NCBI RefSeq assembly: GCF_032917945.1
Contig: NZ_CP136624.1
Coordinates: 9,099,001-9,163,000 of the forward strand
DNA from: Bradyrhizobium sp. sBnM-33
Lineage (GTDB): Bacteria > Pseudomonadota > Alphaproteobacteria > Rhizobiales > Xanthobacteraceae
DNA length: 64,000 bases
Direction of reading: 5' to 3'
Under the pieces are notes generated by a model that saw nothing but the letters and a program-made list of their open reading frames with translations, made no database searches and had not been told where the DNA came from. Positions 51,838 to 60,355 of the stretch are shown piece by piece (within the stretch, counting starts at the first letter, position 1; the number at the start of each line of letters is the position of its first letter). The translations under genes were made by a program, and so were the position numbers.

Positions 51838-52356
51838 CTAATGATGCTTGTGCGCGACACTATTGACGCCACTGACGGCGGCTCCGACGTTTTCCTCGAC
51901 GTTGTAGATGATGTCGACGGGCCCCGCTTTCTCGAACACCAGCGTGCCCTTCACCTTCTGGCCGATCAGGAACGGCTCCTTGAGGCCCATCAGCAGGATG
52001 CGATAGGCGCCGGGCTTGAGCTCCACGGTCTTGCCGGGCTTGATCTCGAGACCGTTTGCGAGCGGGCGCGTCTTCGCCATACCGTCCACATCGACCACCT
52101 CGTGCACCTCGATCTGGCTTGCCGCGGGCGACGTGCCGCCGATCAGACGATCCGCAGTCTTTCCCTTGTTGGTGATGGTGAGATAGCCGCCGGCGATATT
52201 GGCGTCCTTCGGGGTCGGGCGCGACCAGGGATGACCGATGTCGAGCGTGCCGACCTTGAACTCGTGTGCGCCGGCGATGGTCGCAACGAGCAAACTCGCT
52301 GCGACAAAAATGGCCGCGGTGATAAACACAAAGATATCTCTGACGACGGTTGTCAT
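51838..52356 (-). CDS. Periplasmic copper chaperone, PCu(A)C family
   Basis: 172 residues. A signal peptide (FVFITAAIFVAASLLVATIAGA) precedes a PCu(A)C cupredoxin-like domain: IGHPWSRPTPKDANIAGGYLTITNKGKTADRLIGGTSPAASQIEVHEVVDVDGMAKTRPLANGLEIKPGKTVELKPGAYRILLMGLKEPF. The copper ligand pattern H(M)x10Mx21HxM is represented by EVHEVVDVDGMAK and the later RILLMGL Met; one Met position next to the first His is Val. A His-rich tail (HKHH) adds metal affinity. These proteins deliver Cu(I) to cytochrome oxidase. The ATG at 52356 follows ggagtagga. It is divergent from the His-rich outer-membrane protein gene. Confidence 0.87.
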   Translation of the reverse strand: MTTVVRDIFVFITAAIFVAASLLVATIAGAHEFKVGTLDIGHPWSRPTPKDANIAGGYLTITNKGKTADRLIGGTSPAASQIEVHEVVDVDGMAKTRPLANGLEIKPGKTVELKPGAYRILLMGLKEPFLIGQKVKGTLVFEKAGPVDIIYNVEENVGAAVSGVNSVAHKHH

Positions 52357-52696
52357 AATTGTCCTACTCCGATACGCGCGCTGGACCGTAAGGCGTGTAG
52401 TGAAGCAATCGGACGCGAATACGGCTGGTGCTCGCCCTGATTGAGGCCAGCGCTGGACGTGATTGCGACTGCCGAATCGCGACGCGAAAAGCACTCGACG
52501 CACAACCGGCGAGTGATTACCCCCGCTTCGCCATTCGCCCAACACGCGACAGCCACACAGACGCCGCGCCCGCGATCGCGCGCTCGCTTTTCCGCTTCGC
52601 TTCCGTCGCGAGCGGGCCGCGCTTCTCGCAAGATCCAGTCAATCTCGCGCCCGATTGGGATGGCTAATCGCCAAGCAGTGAGTACAGGGGGCGTAT

Positions 52697-53845
52697 GTGT
52701 GTGCGTATCTTAGACGGCCCGCGGCCGGCATCTTTTTATCCATGATACTTTTACTCGCTGCTCCTGCGGAAGCGCATCATCCCGGCGGCGGGGGCAATAC
52801 CGGCAGCGGCGGGCCCATCAACACCATCTCGGCTGACACGCTTTCCGAAGGACTGATCGCCGCATCGGTCCGCTATGAGTTCATCAGGCTGGGCCAGCTC
52901 AGCGAGGCCGATCTGCTCGCCGCCGCAAGCCGCGGCACGCACGCGCATTCGATTCGTTCGATCGACAGCGTCTCGCTTTCGGCCGCTTACGGCATCACCA
53001 ACGATCTGACCGTTGCCGTTCGCGCGTCCGGCGTCCGTCGCTCGGATATCCGCGAGCCCGGGGAGCATATGCTGAGCGGCGGCCATACGGGCATGATGAG
53101 TGCGAGCGACATGGGCAGCCTGATGAGTCCCGATAGCATCAACCGACGCGGCAACTCGGCGGGGTTCGGCGACGTCACCATGCTCGGGCAGTATCGTTTC
53201 CACAACAACGCGCAGAGCGGGACGTCGGCCGCCGTGCTGTTCGGCTTCAAGGCGCCGACCGGCAGCACCAGCCAGCGCGACGCCGCCGGCCAGCTTTTTC
53301 AGGCCCAGTTTCAGCCGGGCTCGGGTTCGTGGGACGGCCTGTTCGGCGCCGCCTTCACCAAGCGCTCCGGCCGCTGGTCGTTCGACGTGAGCGGCCTCTA
53401 TTACCTGATCAGCACGGGCACGCAGGATACCAATCTCGGCGACCGCTTCCTGTTTGGCACCGCCGTGTCGTATCGCCTGGTCGGGCCTACCGGCTCGGCG
53501 AAGGAAGTGGAGCTGCACGAATACTGCATGCAGCCGCGCAATCAGTTGCAGGAGCATTGTCTCTATCACGCCAACCACGACCACAGCGACATGAAGAAGA
53601 CGCCCTATACGCTCGACCTCGTTCTCGAGCTCAATGGCGAGTGGCACGACAAGCAGCGCATCGCCGGCATTCCCGATCCCAACTCAGGCGGCACCACGGT
53701 CTATCTCTCGCCCGGCGTGCGCGTGGGCTTCGATCGCTTCTCCGGCTTCGTTTCCGTCGGCGTGCCGGTCATCAACCAGCACAACGGCATTCAGTCCAAG
53801 CCTGATTACCGCGTGCTCACGGGGATCGGGGCGCGGCTGAATTGA
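52697..53845 (+). CDS. Putative outer-membrane (transporter-type) protein with His-rich segments
   Basis: 382 residues from a GTG start after aggggg. A signal peptide (LRRPAAGIFLSMILLLAAPAEA) is followed directly by HHPGGGGNTGSGGP. The body is a series of amphipathic beta strands (SVSLSAAYGITNDLTVAVRASGVR, GDVTMLGQYRFH, TSAAVLFGFKAPTG, RWSFDVSGLYYLIS, TVYLSPGVRVGFDRFSGFVSVGVPVIN), consistent with a beta-barrel of the MetA-pathway/transporter family. A loop HEYCMQPRNQLQEHCLYHANHDHSD is rich in His and Cys. Together with the divergent copper chaperone this suggests a role in metal, probably copper, passage or binding; that is inference from context. Confidence 0.75.
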   Translation: MCAYLRRPAAGIFLSMILLLAAPAEAHHPGGGGNTGSGGPINTISADTLSEGLIAASVRYEFIRLGQLSEADLLAAASRGTHAHSIRSIDSVSLSAAYGITNDLTVAVRASGVRRSDIREPGEHMLSGGHTGMMSASDMGSLMSPDSINRRGNSAGFGDVTMLGQYRFHNNAQSGTSAAVLFGFKAPTGSTSQRDAAGQLFQAQFQPGSGSWDGLFGAAFTKRSGRWSFDVSGLYYLISTGTQDTNLGDRFLFGTAVSYRLVGPTGSAKEVELHEYCMQPRNQLQEHCLYHANHDHSDMKKTPYTLDLVLELNGEWHDKQRIAGIPDPNSGGTTVYLSPGVRVGFDRFSGFVSVGVPVINQHNGIQSKPDYRVLTGIGARLN

Positions 53846-53912
53846 ACAGTCCGCCAAACTTCAGCGAAGGCGGGGTACAGAGTGGGCATGACGAGCAAGC
53901 TTACGCCCGACG

Positions 53913-55610
53913 TCACGCGGCCCGAACATTGCCGAGGAATTTGCCGGTTTCGGCTTTGAGCAGCTCGGATTGCGACGTCAGTTGACCGGCGGCATTAAGC
54001 ACGAGGCCCGCGGCAGCGTCGACCTTGCTCGAAGCTTCGCGCACGCCCGTGATGTTTTGCATAACTTCTTGGGCGCCTTGCGCCGCCTGCTGCACGCTGC
54101 GGGCAATCTCGTTGGTGGCGGCGCCCTGCTCTTCGACGGCGGCCGCAATGGAGCCCGTGATTTCGTTCATCTGCCCGATCGTGGTACCGATTTCGCGGAT
54201 CGCGTTGACTGTCGAGCCGGTCGCATCCCGGATTTCCTGGATCTGGCTGGTGATTTCGTCGGTAGCCTTTGCGGTCTGCGACGACAACGCCTTGACCTCG
54301 TTGGCGACGACAGCGAAGCCTCTGCCGGCCTCGCCGGCCCTGGCAGCTTCGATGGTCGCGTTCAACGCCAGCAAATTCGTCTGTCCCGCGATGGTCTGGA
54401 TCAGCGCCATGACCTCGCCGATCTTTTGCGAGGCCTCGACCAGGCGGCCGACCATGGCCTCGGTGCGGTTGGCCTGCCCAACGGCATTCTGGGCAATTGA
54501 CGAAGATTGGGTGACCTGCCGCGCGATCTCCTGGATCGAGGATGACAACTCCTCCGCCGAGGCCGCAACGGTCTGCACGTTCGACGCCGTCTGCTCGGCG
54601 GCGGCCGCGACCCTCGCGCTCTGGTCCGTCGTTCCTACCGCAATCGTGGACATCGACGAGGCGGAGTTCTGCAGCTCGTCGGCGGCCGTTGCGGTGCCCC
54701 GGATTACCCCGCCAATGCTGCGCTCGAACTCGTCGGCGATGCGGGAAAGAACCGCTTGCCGCTCCTCGGCGGAACGGACCTTCATCGCTTCCTGCTCGGT
54801 GCGCAGCCGCGTGGTTTCGACCAGATGATCCTTAAATACCTGGAGGCTTCGCGCAATCCGGCCGATCTCGTTGGTCCGGTCGACGAAGGGAATCTCGGCC
54901 GCAAAATTGCCCTTGGCCAGTTCGTCCATGGCCGCGCAGGTCCTGTTTAGCGGAACGACCAGGCCGCGGCCGAGCCAGAATGCCACGAAACCCGCGAGCG
55001 CCAAGCCGGCCAGCCCGGCGATCCCGGCCCAGATCATCCGGCGGAAGACCACCGCGTCGATATCGTCGACATAGGCGCCGGCCTGAAGCGCCAGAAGCTT
55101 GTCGCCTGCACCAAAGGACCCGACATAGGAGACCTTGCGGAGTTCGGCGCCACCGGCGGAGCGGGGCGAGAGATACTCGACAAAGCCGCCGCCGGCGCGC
55201 GCGGTCCGCACGATGTCCTGGATCAACAGCTTGCCGCTCTTGTCCTTGAACTCCCAGCGGTTGACGTTGATGTATTTCGGATTGGCATGCACATAGGTGA
55301 CGCCGGCATCGGCACTTCCCGTGCCGTAGACGCCGATATAGTCGGAATATTCGCCCCAGCGCATGGCGCTGATCGAAGCAAAGGCCATCTGGCGCGCCTG
55401 GTCCGGAGCGATCCGGCCGGCTTTGGCCTCGCCTTCATGGTGAGCGAGAATCTTTACCGCGGCCTCGACCAGATTGCGGACCGTGGTCCGCCGCTCCTCC
55501 AGCACCGCGTCGCGCAACACCAGGATCTGCAGGGCGGAAACACCAAACAGCACGATCGTCAGCGTCGCAATGATGATCGCAAAACGCTGATGGACGGTGA
55601 GGTTACGCAT
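53913..55610 (-). CDS. Methyl-accepting chemotaxis protein, sCache_2 type
   Basis: 565 residues. A first membrane helix (about 9-30) precedes a periplasmic single-cache domain (about 35-185; [37 protein letters not shown]). A second helix (about 192-214, [22 protein letters not shown]), a HAMP domain and the cytoplasmic signalling coiled coil follow, with the invariant hairpin tip [37 protein letters not shown] near 430. sCache_2 receptors typically sense small organic acids. No CheR-binding pentapeptide is visible at the C terminus. The gene is alone, with no che cluster nearby. Confidence 0.92.
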   Translation of the reverse strand: MRNLTVHQRFAIIIATLTIVLFGVSALQILVLRDAVLEERRTTVRNLVEAAVKILAHHEGEAKAGRIAPDQARQMAFASISAMRWGEYSDYIGVYGTGSADAGVTYVHANPKYINVNRWEFKDKSGKLLIQDIVRTARAGGGFVEYLSPRSAGGAELRKVSYVGSFGAGDKLLALQAGAYVDDIDAVVFRRMIWAGIAGLAGLALAGFVAFWLGRGLVVPLNRTCAAMDELAKGNFAAEIPFVDRTNEIGRIARSLQVFKDHLVETTRLRTEQEAMKVRSAEERQAVLSRIADEFERSIGGVIRGTATAADELQNSASSMSTIAVGTTDQSARVAAAAEQTASNVQTVAASAEELSSSIQEIARQVTQSSSIAQNAVGQANRTEAMVGRLVEASQKIGEVMALIQTIAGQTNLLALNATIEAARAGEAGRGFAVVANEVKALSSQTAKATDEITSQIQEIRDATGSTVNAIREIGTTIGQMNEITGSIAAAVEEQGAATNEIARSVQQAAQGAQEVMQNITGVREASSKVDAAAGLVLNAAGQLTSQSELLKAETGKFLGNVRAA

Positions 55611-55819
55611 TTCGTTTCTCTTCCTGGTGATTGAGAATTCCTATCAACACAATGTTAACCGACTGTTATCGGGTTGCGCGGTCGAACTGCAGCGTCCGAT
55701 TGCGAGAATCGCGCTTGAAATGATGGCGCCGCGGCGACACAATGGCGCCTATCCTTCAAATACGGCGCCAGTGATTCCCGCACCCTGCGGATGGCATGGT
55801 GCGGCAAGAGTGACTCATA

Positions 55820-56131
55820 ATGGCTGAAGCCGATCTCGACCTCGTCATCCGGCAAATCGCAAAAGCGCAGAACAAGAGCCTCATGGCAGCCGTGAAGAAG
55901 CGGCGCGACCAGATCATGGCCCGCGCGGCCAAGGCAAAGGATAAGGAGACGCGGGACCAATTCCGGCTGATCGCCAAGAGCACGATGGAGCTCGGTACGG
56001 CCGCGGCCAAGCGGCTGCAAAACTCTGCGCAAAACACCGCCGATAGTTACGCGCGGGCGATCAGGAACGCGGCCGAGGAAGCGGCGGCGAAGAAGGCGGT
56101 GAAAAAGCCGGCCAAGAAGAAAGAGGCCTAA
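55820..56131 (+). CDS. Small Lys/Ala-rich hypothetical protein
   Basis: 103 residues, wholly helical and strongly basic, ending in a histone-like tail (AEEAAAKKAVKKPAKKKEA). The N-terminal part (LDLVIRQIAKAQNKSLMAAVKKRRDQIMARAAKAKDKETRDQFRLIAKSTMELG) has regular heptads. The composition suggests nucleic-acid binding or an anionic partner, but no family was recognised. Isolated on its strand. Confidence 0.6.
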   Translation: MAEADLDLVIRQIAKAQNKSLMAAVKKRRDQIMARAAKAKDKETRDQFRLIAKSTMELGTAAAKRLQNSAQNTADSYARAIRNAAEEAAAKKAVKKPAKKKEA

Positions 56132-56213
56132 AGCTGCGGCTGTCGCGCCAACGGGCGATGCGGAGGAAGTTCTGTCCACACAGACAATGTCACGTGGCGA
56201 GACCCCCACCCCG

Positions 56214-56240
56214 GCCCTCCGCCGCAAGCGGGAGAGGGAG
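56214..56240. repeat. Short dispersed GC-rich palindrome
   Basis: gccctccgccgcaagcggg followed by agagggag: arms ccctc(c) / (g)gaggg around ccgc-aa-gcgg. This is a frequent intergenic repeat in Bradyrhizobium. It lies between convergent genes and may help end both transcripts. Confidence 0.55.
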
Positions 56241-56266
56241 GTTGCCTCCTTCGCGTCGAACTTGAC

Positions 56267-56908
56267 CTAAGCTCGGTCCACGCCGAGCATCTTCATCAGC
56301 TTCAGCACCGCGCTGTCGGGCGTGGTCAGCACCGGCCGTCCCGTCGCCTCGGCGACCGCGTCTGCCGCTGGCGCCAGGCTGTACTGGGCGAGCGCAATCA
56401 GGTCGCAGTCGCGCAAGCTCCTCGCTGCTTCCACCACCAGGCGGTCATGGGTCGCGCGATCGCCGCGATCGAGCGCGGCTAACGCGCCTTCCGCCAATTT
56501 GGGCACCAGCTCGACCCGCGACGGAAACTCCGGCGGCATCGAGGCAAGTGTCGGCGGGAACGTCGACAGCAGCCCGATCTTGCGGCCACGCGCGACCGCC
56601 TGCTCGATCATCGCCTCGTTGGGCTTGAGCACCGGCATCGGGGCGTGGGCCTGCGCGACGGCTTCGATGCAGGGGCCGAACGCCGAGCAGGTGAACAGGA
56701 TCGCATCCGATCCGGTGCCGACGGCGTAGCGTCCGAGCCCGAGGAAGCGCTCTGTCATCGCATCGGTGAGCGCGCCGTCACGCGCCAGGTCGGCCGACAG
56801 GCTGTCGTCGAGCAGATTCATCAGGCGAGCCTCCGGCCAAAGCCTGGCGAAGGAGGCTTCGATCGGCACAATCGAATGTTTCAGGGCGTGGATCAGGGTA
56901 ATGCGCAT
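56267..56908 (-). CDS. Aspartate/glutamate racemase-family protein
   Basis: 213 residues starting MRITLIHALKHSIVPIEASFARLWPEARLMNLLDDSLSADL. The first catalytic Cys lies in AILFTCSAFGPCIEA (about 80); the partner position near LRDCDLIALAQYSLAPA (about 165) has a Cys-Asp but also the loop AQYSLAP where the second Cys is usually seen as A-C/S. The fold is that of Asp/Glu/hydantoin racemases. Last gene of the minus-strand unit RpiR-aminotransferase-binding protein, separated by 56 bp, so it likely interconverts or processes the amino acid taken up by that system. Confidence 0.8.
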   Translation of the reverse strand: MRITLIHALKHSIVPIEASFARLWPEARLMNLLDDSLSADLARDGALTDAMTERFLGLGRYAVGTGSDAILFTCSAFGPCIEAVAQAHAPMPVLKPNEAMIEQAVARGRKIGLLSTFPPTLASMPPEFPSRVELVPKLAEGALAALDRGDRATHDRLVVEAARSLRDCDLIALAQYSLAPAADAVAEATGRPVLTTPDSAVLKLMKMLGVDRA

Positions 56909-56964
56909 GCGGTCAGTCTGGCTGCGGCGCGACTTGTGTCAACCCGCCGCGCCGCAACGTCTCA

Positions 56965-57972
56965 CTACTTGAATGGCAGAGCGTACATCAGGCCGCCCTT
57001 GGCCCAGGTCGCGTTGAGGCCGCGATCGAGTTTTAGCGGACTCGCCTTGCCGACATTGCGCTCAAAGATCTCGCCGTAATTGCCGCCCGCCTTGATCGCC
57101 TGCAGCATCCATTTGTTGTCGAGGCCTAATCGCGAGCCGAGCTCGCCGGAGGTGCCGAGCAGCCGCTGGATGGCCGGCACATTGGATTTTGCCATTTGTT
57201 CGGCGTTGGCTGCGGTGACACCAAGCTCTCCCGCCTCGATCAGGCCATAGTGCAGCCAGGCGATGATGTCGGTCCAGACGTCATCGCCGTTGCGGGTGAA
57301 CGGCCCGAGCGGCTCCTTGCTGATGGTCTGCGGCAGCACGGGTAGTCCGCCGGATTGAAGCAGCGGTAGTGATCGCGCCGGCGAGCGCGGAAGCGTCCTG
57401 GTCATGGCATCGCAGCGCCCGCCGAAGAACGTCTGGTACATGGTATCGGTGCGGTCGAACACCAGCGGTTTCCATTCGATGCCGTTGGCGCGGCCGTAGT
57501 CGCCGAGCGTCACTTCATGGGTCGTGCCCTGCGCGACGCAGACGGTGGCGCCATTGAGGCTCTTGAGGTCCTTTACGCCGGCGTCGGCCCTTACGACAAA
57601 ACCCTGGCCATCGTAGAAATTGACTGGGCCCTGCCGCAGCCCCAGCGTCGCGCCGCGCAGATAGGTCTGCGTCGAATTGCGGTAGAGCACGTCGATCTCG
57701 CCCGACTGCAAAGCCGTGAAGCGATTCTGCGCCGTGAGCGCGACATAGCGCACCTTGCTGGCGTCGCCGAGTACACCGGCGGCCAGGGCGCGGCAATAGT
57801 CGACGTCGAGCCCCTTGTAATTGCCCTGCGAGTCCGGGGTAGAGAACCCGGCGAAGCCGATGCTGACGCCGCACACCAGCGTGCCGCGCTGCTTGACCGT
57901 ATCGAGCGTTGCGGCTTGCGCCATCAAGCCCGACACAGCGAGCAAGCCTGTAGCGATGATAATTCTCTTCAT
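56965..57972 (-). CDS. Amino-acid ABC transporter substrate-binding protein (AapJ-like)
   Basis: 335 residues with a signal peptide (MKRIIIATGLLAVSGLMAQA). The family-3 periplasmic binding fold reads TLVCGVSIGFAGFSTPDSQGNYKGLDVDYCRALAAGVLGD ... RYVALTAQNRFTALQSGEIDVLYRNSTQTYLR ... FYDGQGFVVR. AapJ-like proteins bind a broad range of L-amino acids. The ATG at 57972 follows aggagga. Between about residues 190 and 212 the reading frame gives an atypical RTLPRSPARSLPLLQSGGL, while the expected sequence (DASALAGAITTAAS, then PADY) is found in the two other frames; three one-base deletions would explain this. It is 10 bp downstream of the aminotransferase gene. Confidence 0.85.
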   Translation of the reverse strand: MKRIIIATGLLAVSGLMAQAATLDTVKQRGTLVCGVSIGFAGFSTPDSQGNYKGLDVDYCRALAAGVLGDASKVRYVALTAQNRFTALQSGEIDVLYRNSTQTYLRGATLGLRQGPVNFYDGQGFVVRADAGVKDLKSLNGATVCVAQGTTHEVTLGDYGRANGIEWKPLVFDRTDTMYQTFFGGRCDAMTRTLPRSPARSLPLLQSGGLPVLPQTISKEPLGPFTRNGDDVWTDIIAWLHYGLIEAGELGVTAANAEQMAKSNVPAIQRLLGTSGELGSRLGLDNKWMLQAIKAGGNYGEIFERNVGKASPLKLDRGLNATWAKGGLMYALPFK

Positions 57973-57982
57973 TCTGCTCCTC

Positions 57983-59332
57983 CTAATGACCAACACTCTT
58001 CAAGGCCGAGTCGACGGCGTGCCCCAGCCGGTCGACGATCATGTCGATATCGTCGGATGTCGCGATATAGGGCGGCGCCAGCAGGACGTGGTCGCCGCTG
58101 CGGCCATTCACCGTTCCACCCGAGGGATAACAGGCAAGGCCGCCTTCGAACGCGGCGGCCTTGATCCGCTGGTTGAGCTTGAGTGCGGGATCGAACGGCG
58201 CGCGGGTGGCGCGATCGGCGACGAGCTCAATCGCCTGGAACAGGCCCCGCCCCCTGATATCGCCCACATGGCGGTGATTGCCGAAACGCTCGGTCAGGCG
58301 CCGTTCGAGCTGGTGGCCAAGATCCTTAACCCTGTCGAGCAGGTGCTCGTCATCGATCACCCGCTGCACCTCGAGCGCCGCAGCACAGGCGAGCGGATGC
58401 GCCAGGTAGGTGTGACCATGCTGGAATGCGCCCGAGCCCTCCCGGATCGTGTCCACGATGCGCCCACTGGCGAGCATCGCACCGATCGGCTGATAACCGC
58501 CGCCGAGCCCCTTGGCGATCGCCTGGATATCGGGGGCGATGCCCTCCTGCTCCCAGGCGTGGCGCGTGCCGGTGCGGCCCATGCCGCACATCACTTCGTC
58601 CAGGATCAAGAGCGCGCCATGCCGGTTGCAGATCTCACGGACGGCGCGGAAGTATCCCTCCGGCGCCGGCACGCATCCGGCGGTGGCGCCCACCACCGGC
58701 TCCGCGATGAATGCCGCCACCGTATCCGGACCAAGGCGCTGGAATTCGGCTTCGAGCTCGGCCGCCAGTCGCGTCACGAAATCCGTCTCGGATTCACCGT
58801 CGCGTTTTTCGTGATAGGCGAAGGCCGGCGTCACGTGGCTGAAAGCCGCCGACAATAGCGGCGCGTAGGGCTCGCGCCGCCAGGTATTGCCGCCTGCGGC
58901 AAGCGCACCCAGGGTATTGCCGTGATAGCTCTGGCGGCGCGCAATGAAGCGCTGGCGTTGCGGCTGGCCGGTTTCGACAAAATATTGCCGCGCCAGCTTG
59001 ATGCTGGCCTCGATCGCCTCCGAGCCGCCGCTGACGAGATAGGCGTAGGCCAGACCGCCGGGCTCGTCGCCGACGAGCGCCTCAGCCAGCGCTTCGGCAG
59101 GCTCCGACGAGAAGAACCCGGTATGGGCAAAGGCCAGCTTCGATGCCTGCCGCGTTATGGCCTCTAGCACGCGAGGGTGCTGGTGGCCGAGGCAGGAGAC
59201 GGCCGCGCCGCCGGAAGCATCCAGAATCCGCCTGCCATCCTCGGCGATCAGCCAGACGCCATCGCCGCCGATGGCCTTCGGCGGCGTCTCACGCAGGCTT
59301 CGGTGCAGTAACCGGCTTTTGCTGGCTGCCAT
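57983..59332 (-). CDS. Class III PLP-dependent aminotransferase
   Basis: 449 residues. Features of omega-amino-acid/GABA-type aminotransferases: LDASGGAAVSCLGHQHPRVLEAI, SGGSEAIEASIKLARQYF (cofactor phosphate contacts), SYHGNTLGALAAGG, AFIAEPVVGATAGCVPAPEGYF, LILDEVMCGMGRTG (Asp contacting the PLP ring) and the Schiff-base lysine in DIQAIAKGLGGGYQPIGA. It moves an amino group from an amino acid or amine to a keto acid. The ATG at 59332 is used (ggagaaagg lies 9 nt upstream); a TTG three codons earlier overlaps the regulator's stop. It shares an operon with the RpiR regulator and the binding protein. Confidence 0.9.
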   Translation of the reverse strand: MAASKSRLLHRSLRETPPKAIGGDGVWLIAEDGRRILDASGGAAVSCLGHQHPRVLEAITRQASKLAFAHTGFFSSEPAEALAEALVGDEPGGLAYAYLVSGGSEAIEASIKLARQYFVETGQPQRQRFIARRQSYHGNTLGALAAGGNTWRREPYAPLLSAAFSHVTPAFAYHEKRDGESETDFVTRLAAELEAEFQRLGPDTVAAFIAEPVVGATAGCVPAPEGYFRAVREICNRHGALLILDEVMCGMGRTGTRHAWEQEGIAPDIQAIAKGLGGGYQPIGAMLASGRIVDTIREGSGAFQHGHTYLAHPLACAAALEVQRVIDDEHLLDRVKDLGHQLERRLTERFGNHRHVGDIRGRGLFQAIELVADRATRAPFDPALKLNQRIKAAAFEGGLACYPSGGTVNGRSGDHVLLAPPYIATSDDIDMIVDRLGHAVDSALKSVGH

Positions 59333-59337
59333 GACGA

Positions 59338-60213
59338 TCAACCTTTCTCCGCAACATATTGCGACAGCGCGGCCAACCGGCCTTCGGTCTCTTCGAGGCG
59401 CCGCTTGGCGCCGGTGCCGCCCAGCACGAAGGTCACGGCGGCCAGCGACTGCGCGATGGCAATGGCGCCGGTGAGGCTCGGAAAGAATCCTGGCGATGCC
59501 GCCGCCTCATAGAGCAACAGATGATCGGCCCCCTCCGCCATCGGCGCCGTAATCGTATCGGCAATCGCAACCAGTGTGGCGCCGGAATCATGGGCCGCCC
59601 GCGCCGACAAAACGCTTGCCCTCGAATAGGGCGCAAACCCGATAACAACGACGGCATCGCCGCTGTGGAACGCACCCAGATCGAGATCCTCAGGCCCCGA
59701 GCCGCCGACCAGATGCACCGCATCCGGCCGGAACAAGCGAAGCTGATAATTGAGCAATTCCGCAACGCTGCGGCAGCTCCGAAACCCGGCGATCCAGATG
59801 CGCCGCGCGGCGTGCAGAGCCTTGGCCGCGTTGGCCACCGAGCCGGCCGAAATGCGCGCAAGACCTGCCGCCTCGGCTTCCAGCTTGTCGGAGACCAGCG
59901 ATATCTCGGCGTTGGGCCCTTTACGGCCGCCTTTGGCGCGACCTGAAAACGGCGAAGATTGCGCAGGCCGGCGAGCCTCGGTCAGCGCGGCGCGCAATTC
60001 GTCCCATCCGGAATAGCCGAGCGCTTTTGCGAGCCGGGTGAAAGCGGCGGGGTCGGCGCCGGCCTCGGCGGCAAGATCACGCATCGAGCGCGTGGTGGCG
60101 TCATAGTCATTGGCGGCAACGAACCGGCCGACTTGCTGCAGCCGCATCGGCAACGATGGCAGCGCACTGCACAAATCGTTCAGCGGCGAGGATTTCGGCC
60201 GGGGCTGCGCCAT
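59338..60213 (-). CDS. MurR/RpiR-family transcriptional regulator
   Basis: 291 residues. The N-terminal HTH_6 domain (about 1-80; SMRDLAAEAGADPAAFTRLAKALGYSGWDELRAAL) is followed by a linker and a SIS domain (about 115-270; AKALHAARRIWIAGFRSCRSVAELLNYQLRLF, DLGAFHSGDAVVVIGFAPYSRASVLSARAAHDSGATLVAIAD). SIS domains sense phosphosugars or related metabolites; RpiR members next to amino-acid transporters and aminotransferases regulate those genes. The ATG at 60213 follows the palindrome aacatatgtt, a plausible autoregulatory site. It leads the minus-strand operon and is divergent from the two permease genes. Confidence 0.88.
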   Translation of the reverse strand: MAQPRPKSSPLNDLCSALPSLPMRLQQVGRFVAANDYDATTRSMRDLAAEAGADPAAFTRLAKALGYSGWDELRAALTEARRPAQSSPFSGRAKGGRKGPNAEISLVSDKLEAEAAGLARISAGSVANAAKALHAARRIWIAGFRSCRSVAELLNYQLRLFRPDAVHLVGGSGPEDLDLGAFHSGDAVVVIGFAPYSRASVLSARAAHDSGATLVAIADTITAPMAEGADHLLLYEAAASPGFFPSLTGAIAIAQSLAAVTFVLGGTGAKRRLEETEGRLAALSQYVAEKG

Positions 60214-60215
60214 GA

Positions 60216-60225
60216 AACATATGTT
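60216..60225. promoter_or_regulatory. Palindrome upstream of the RpiR gene
   Basis: The 10-nt palindrome aacatatgtt lies 2 bp before the regulator start codon, in the divergent region; a related aacatttg element occurs about 25 bp further (near 60248). A possible binding site for the RpiR regulator controlling both directions. Short, hence tentative. Confidence 0.4.
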
Positions 60226-60355
60226 GCATAAAATCCGTTTTGGCGCAACATTTGAAATGCGCCTCTCGGACGCATGGCCGAAGATCGCTGCTGGAAGGAC
60301 CGCTGCTGCAAGACATCGTTGCCTGAAGTCATCGCTGCTTAAGTCGAGGATCCTT

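Noticed and set aside
60110..60355. Long N-terminal extension of the AapQ-like permease
   Set aside because: It overlaps the divergent regulator and its promoter; the GTG at 60356 gives normal family length with a ribosome site.
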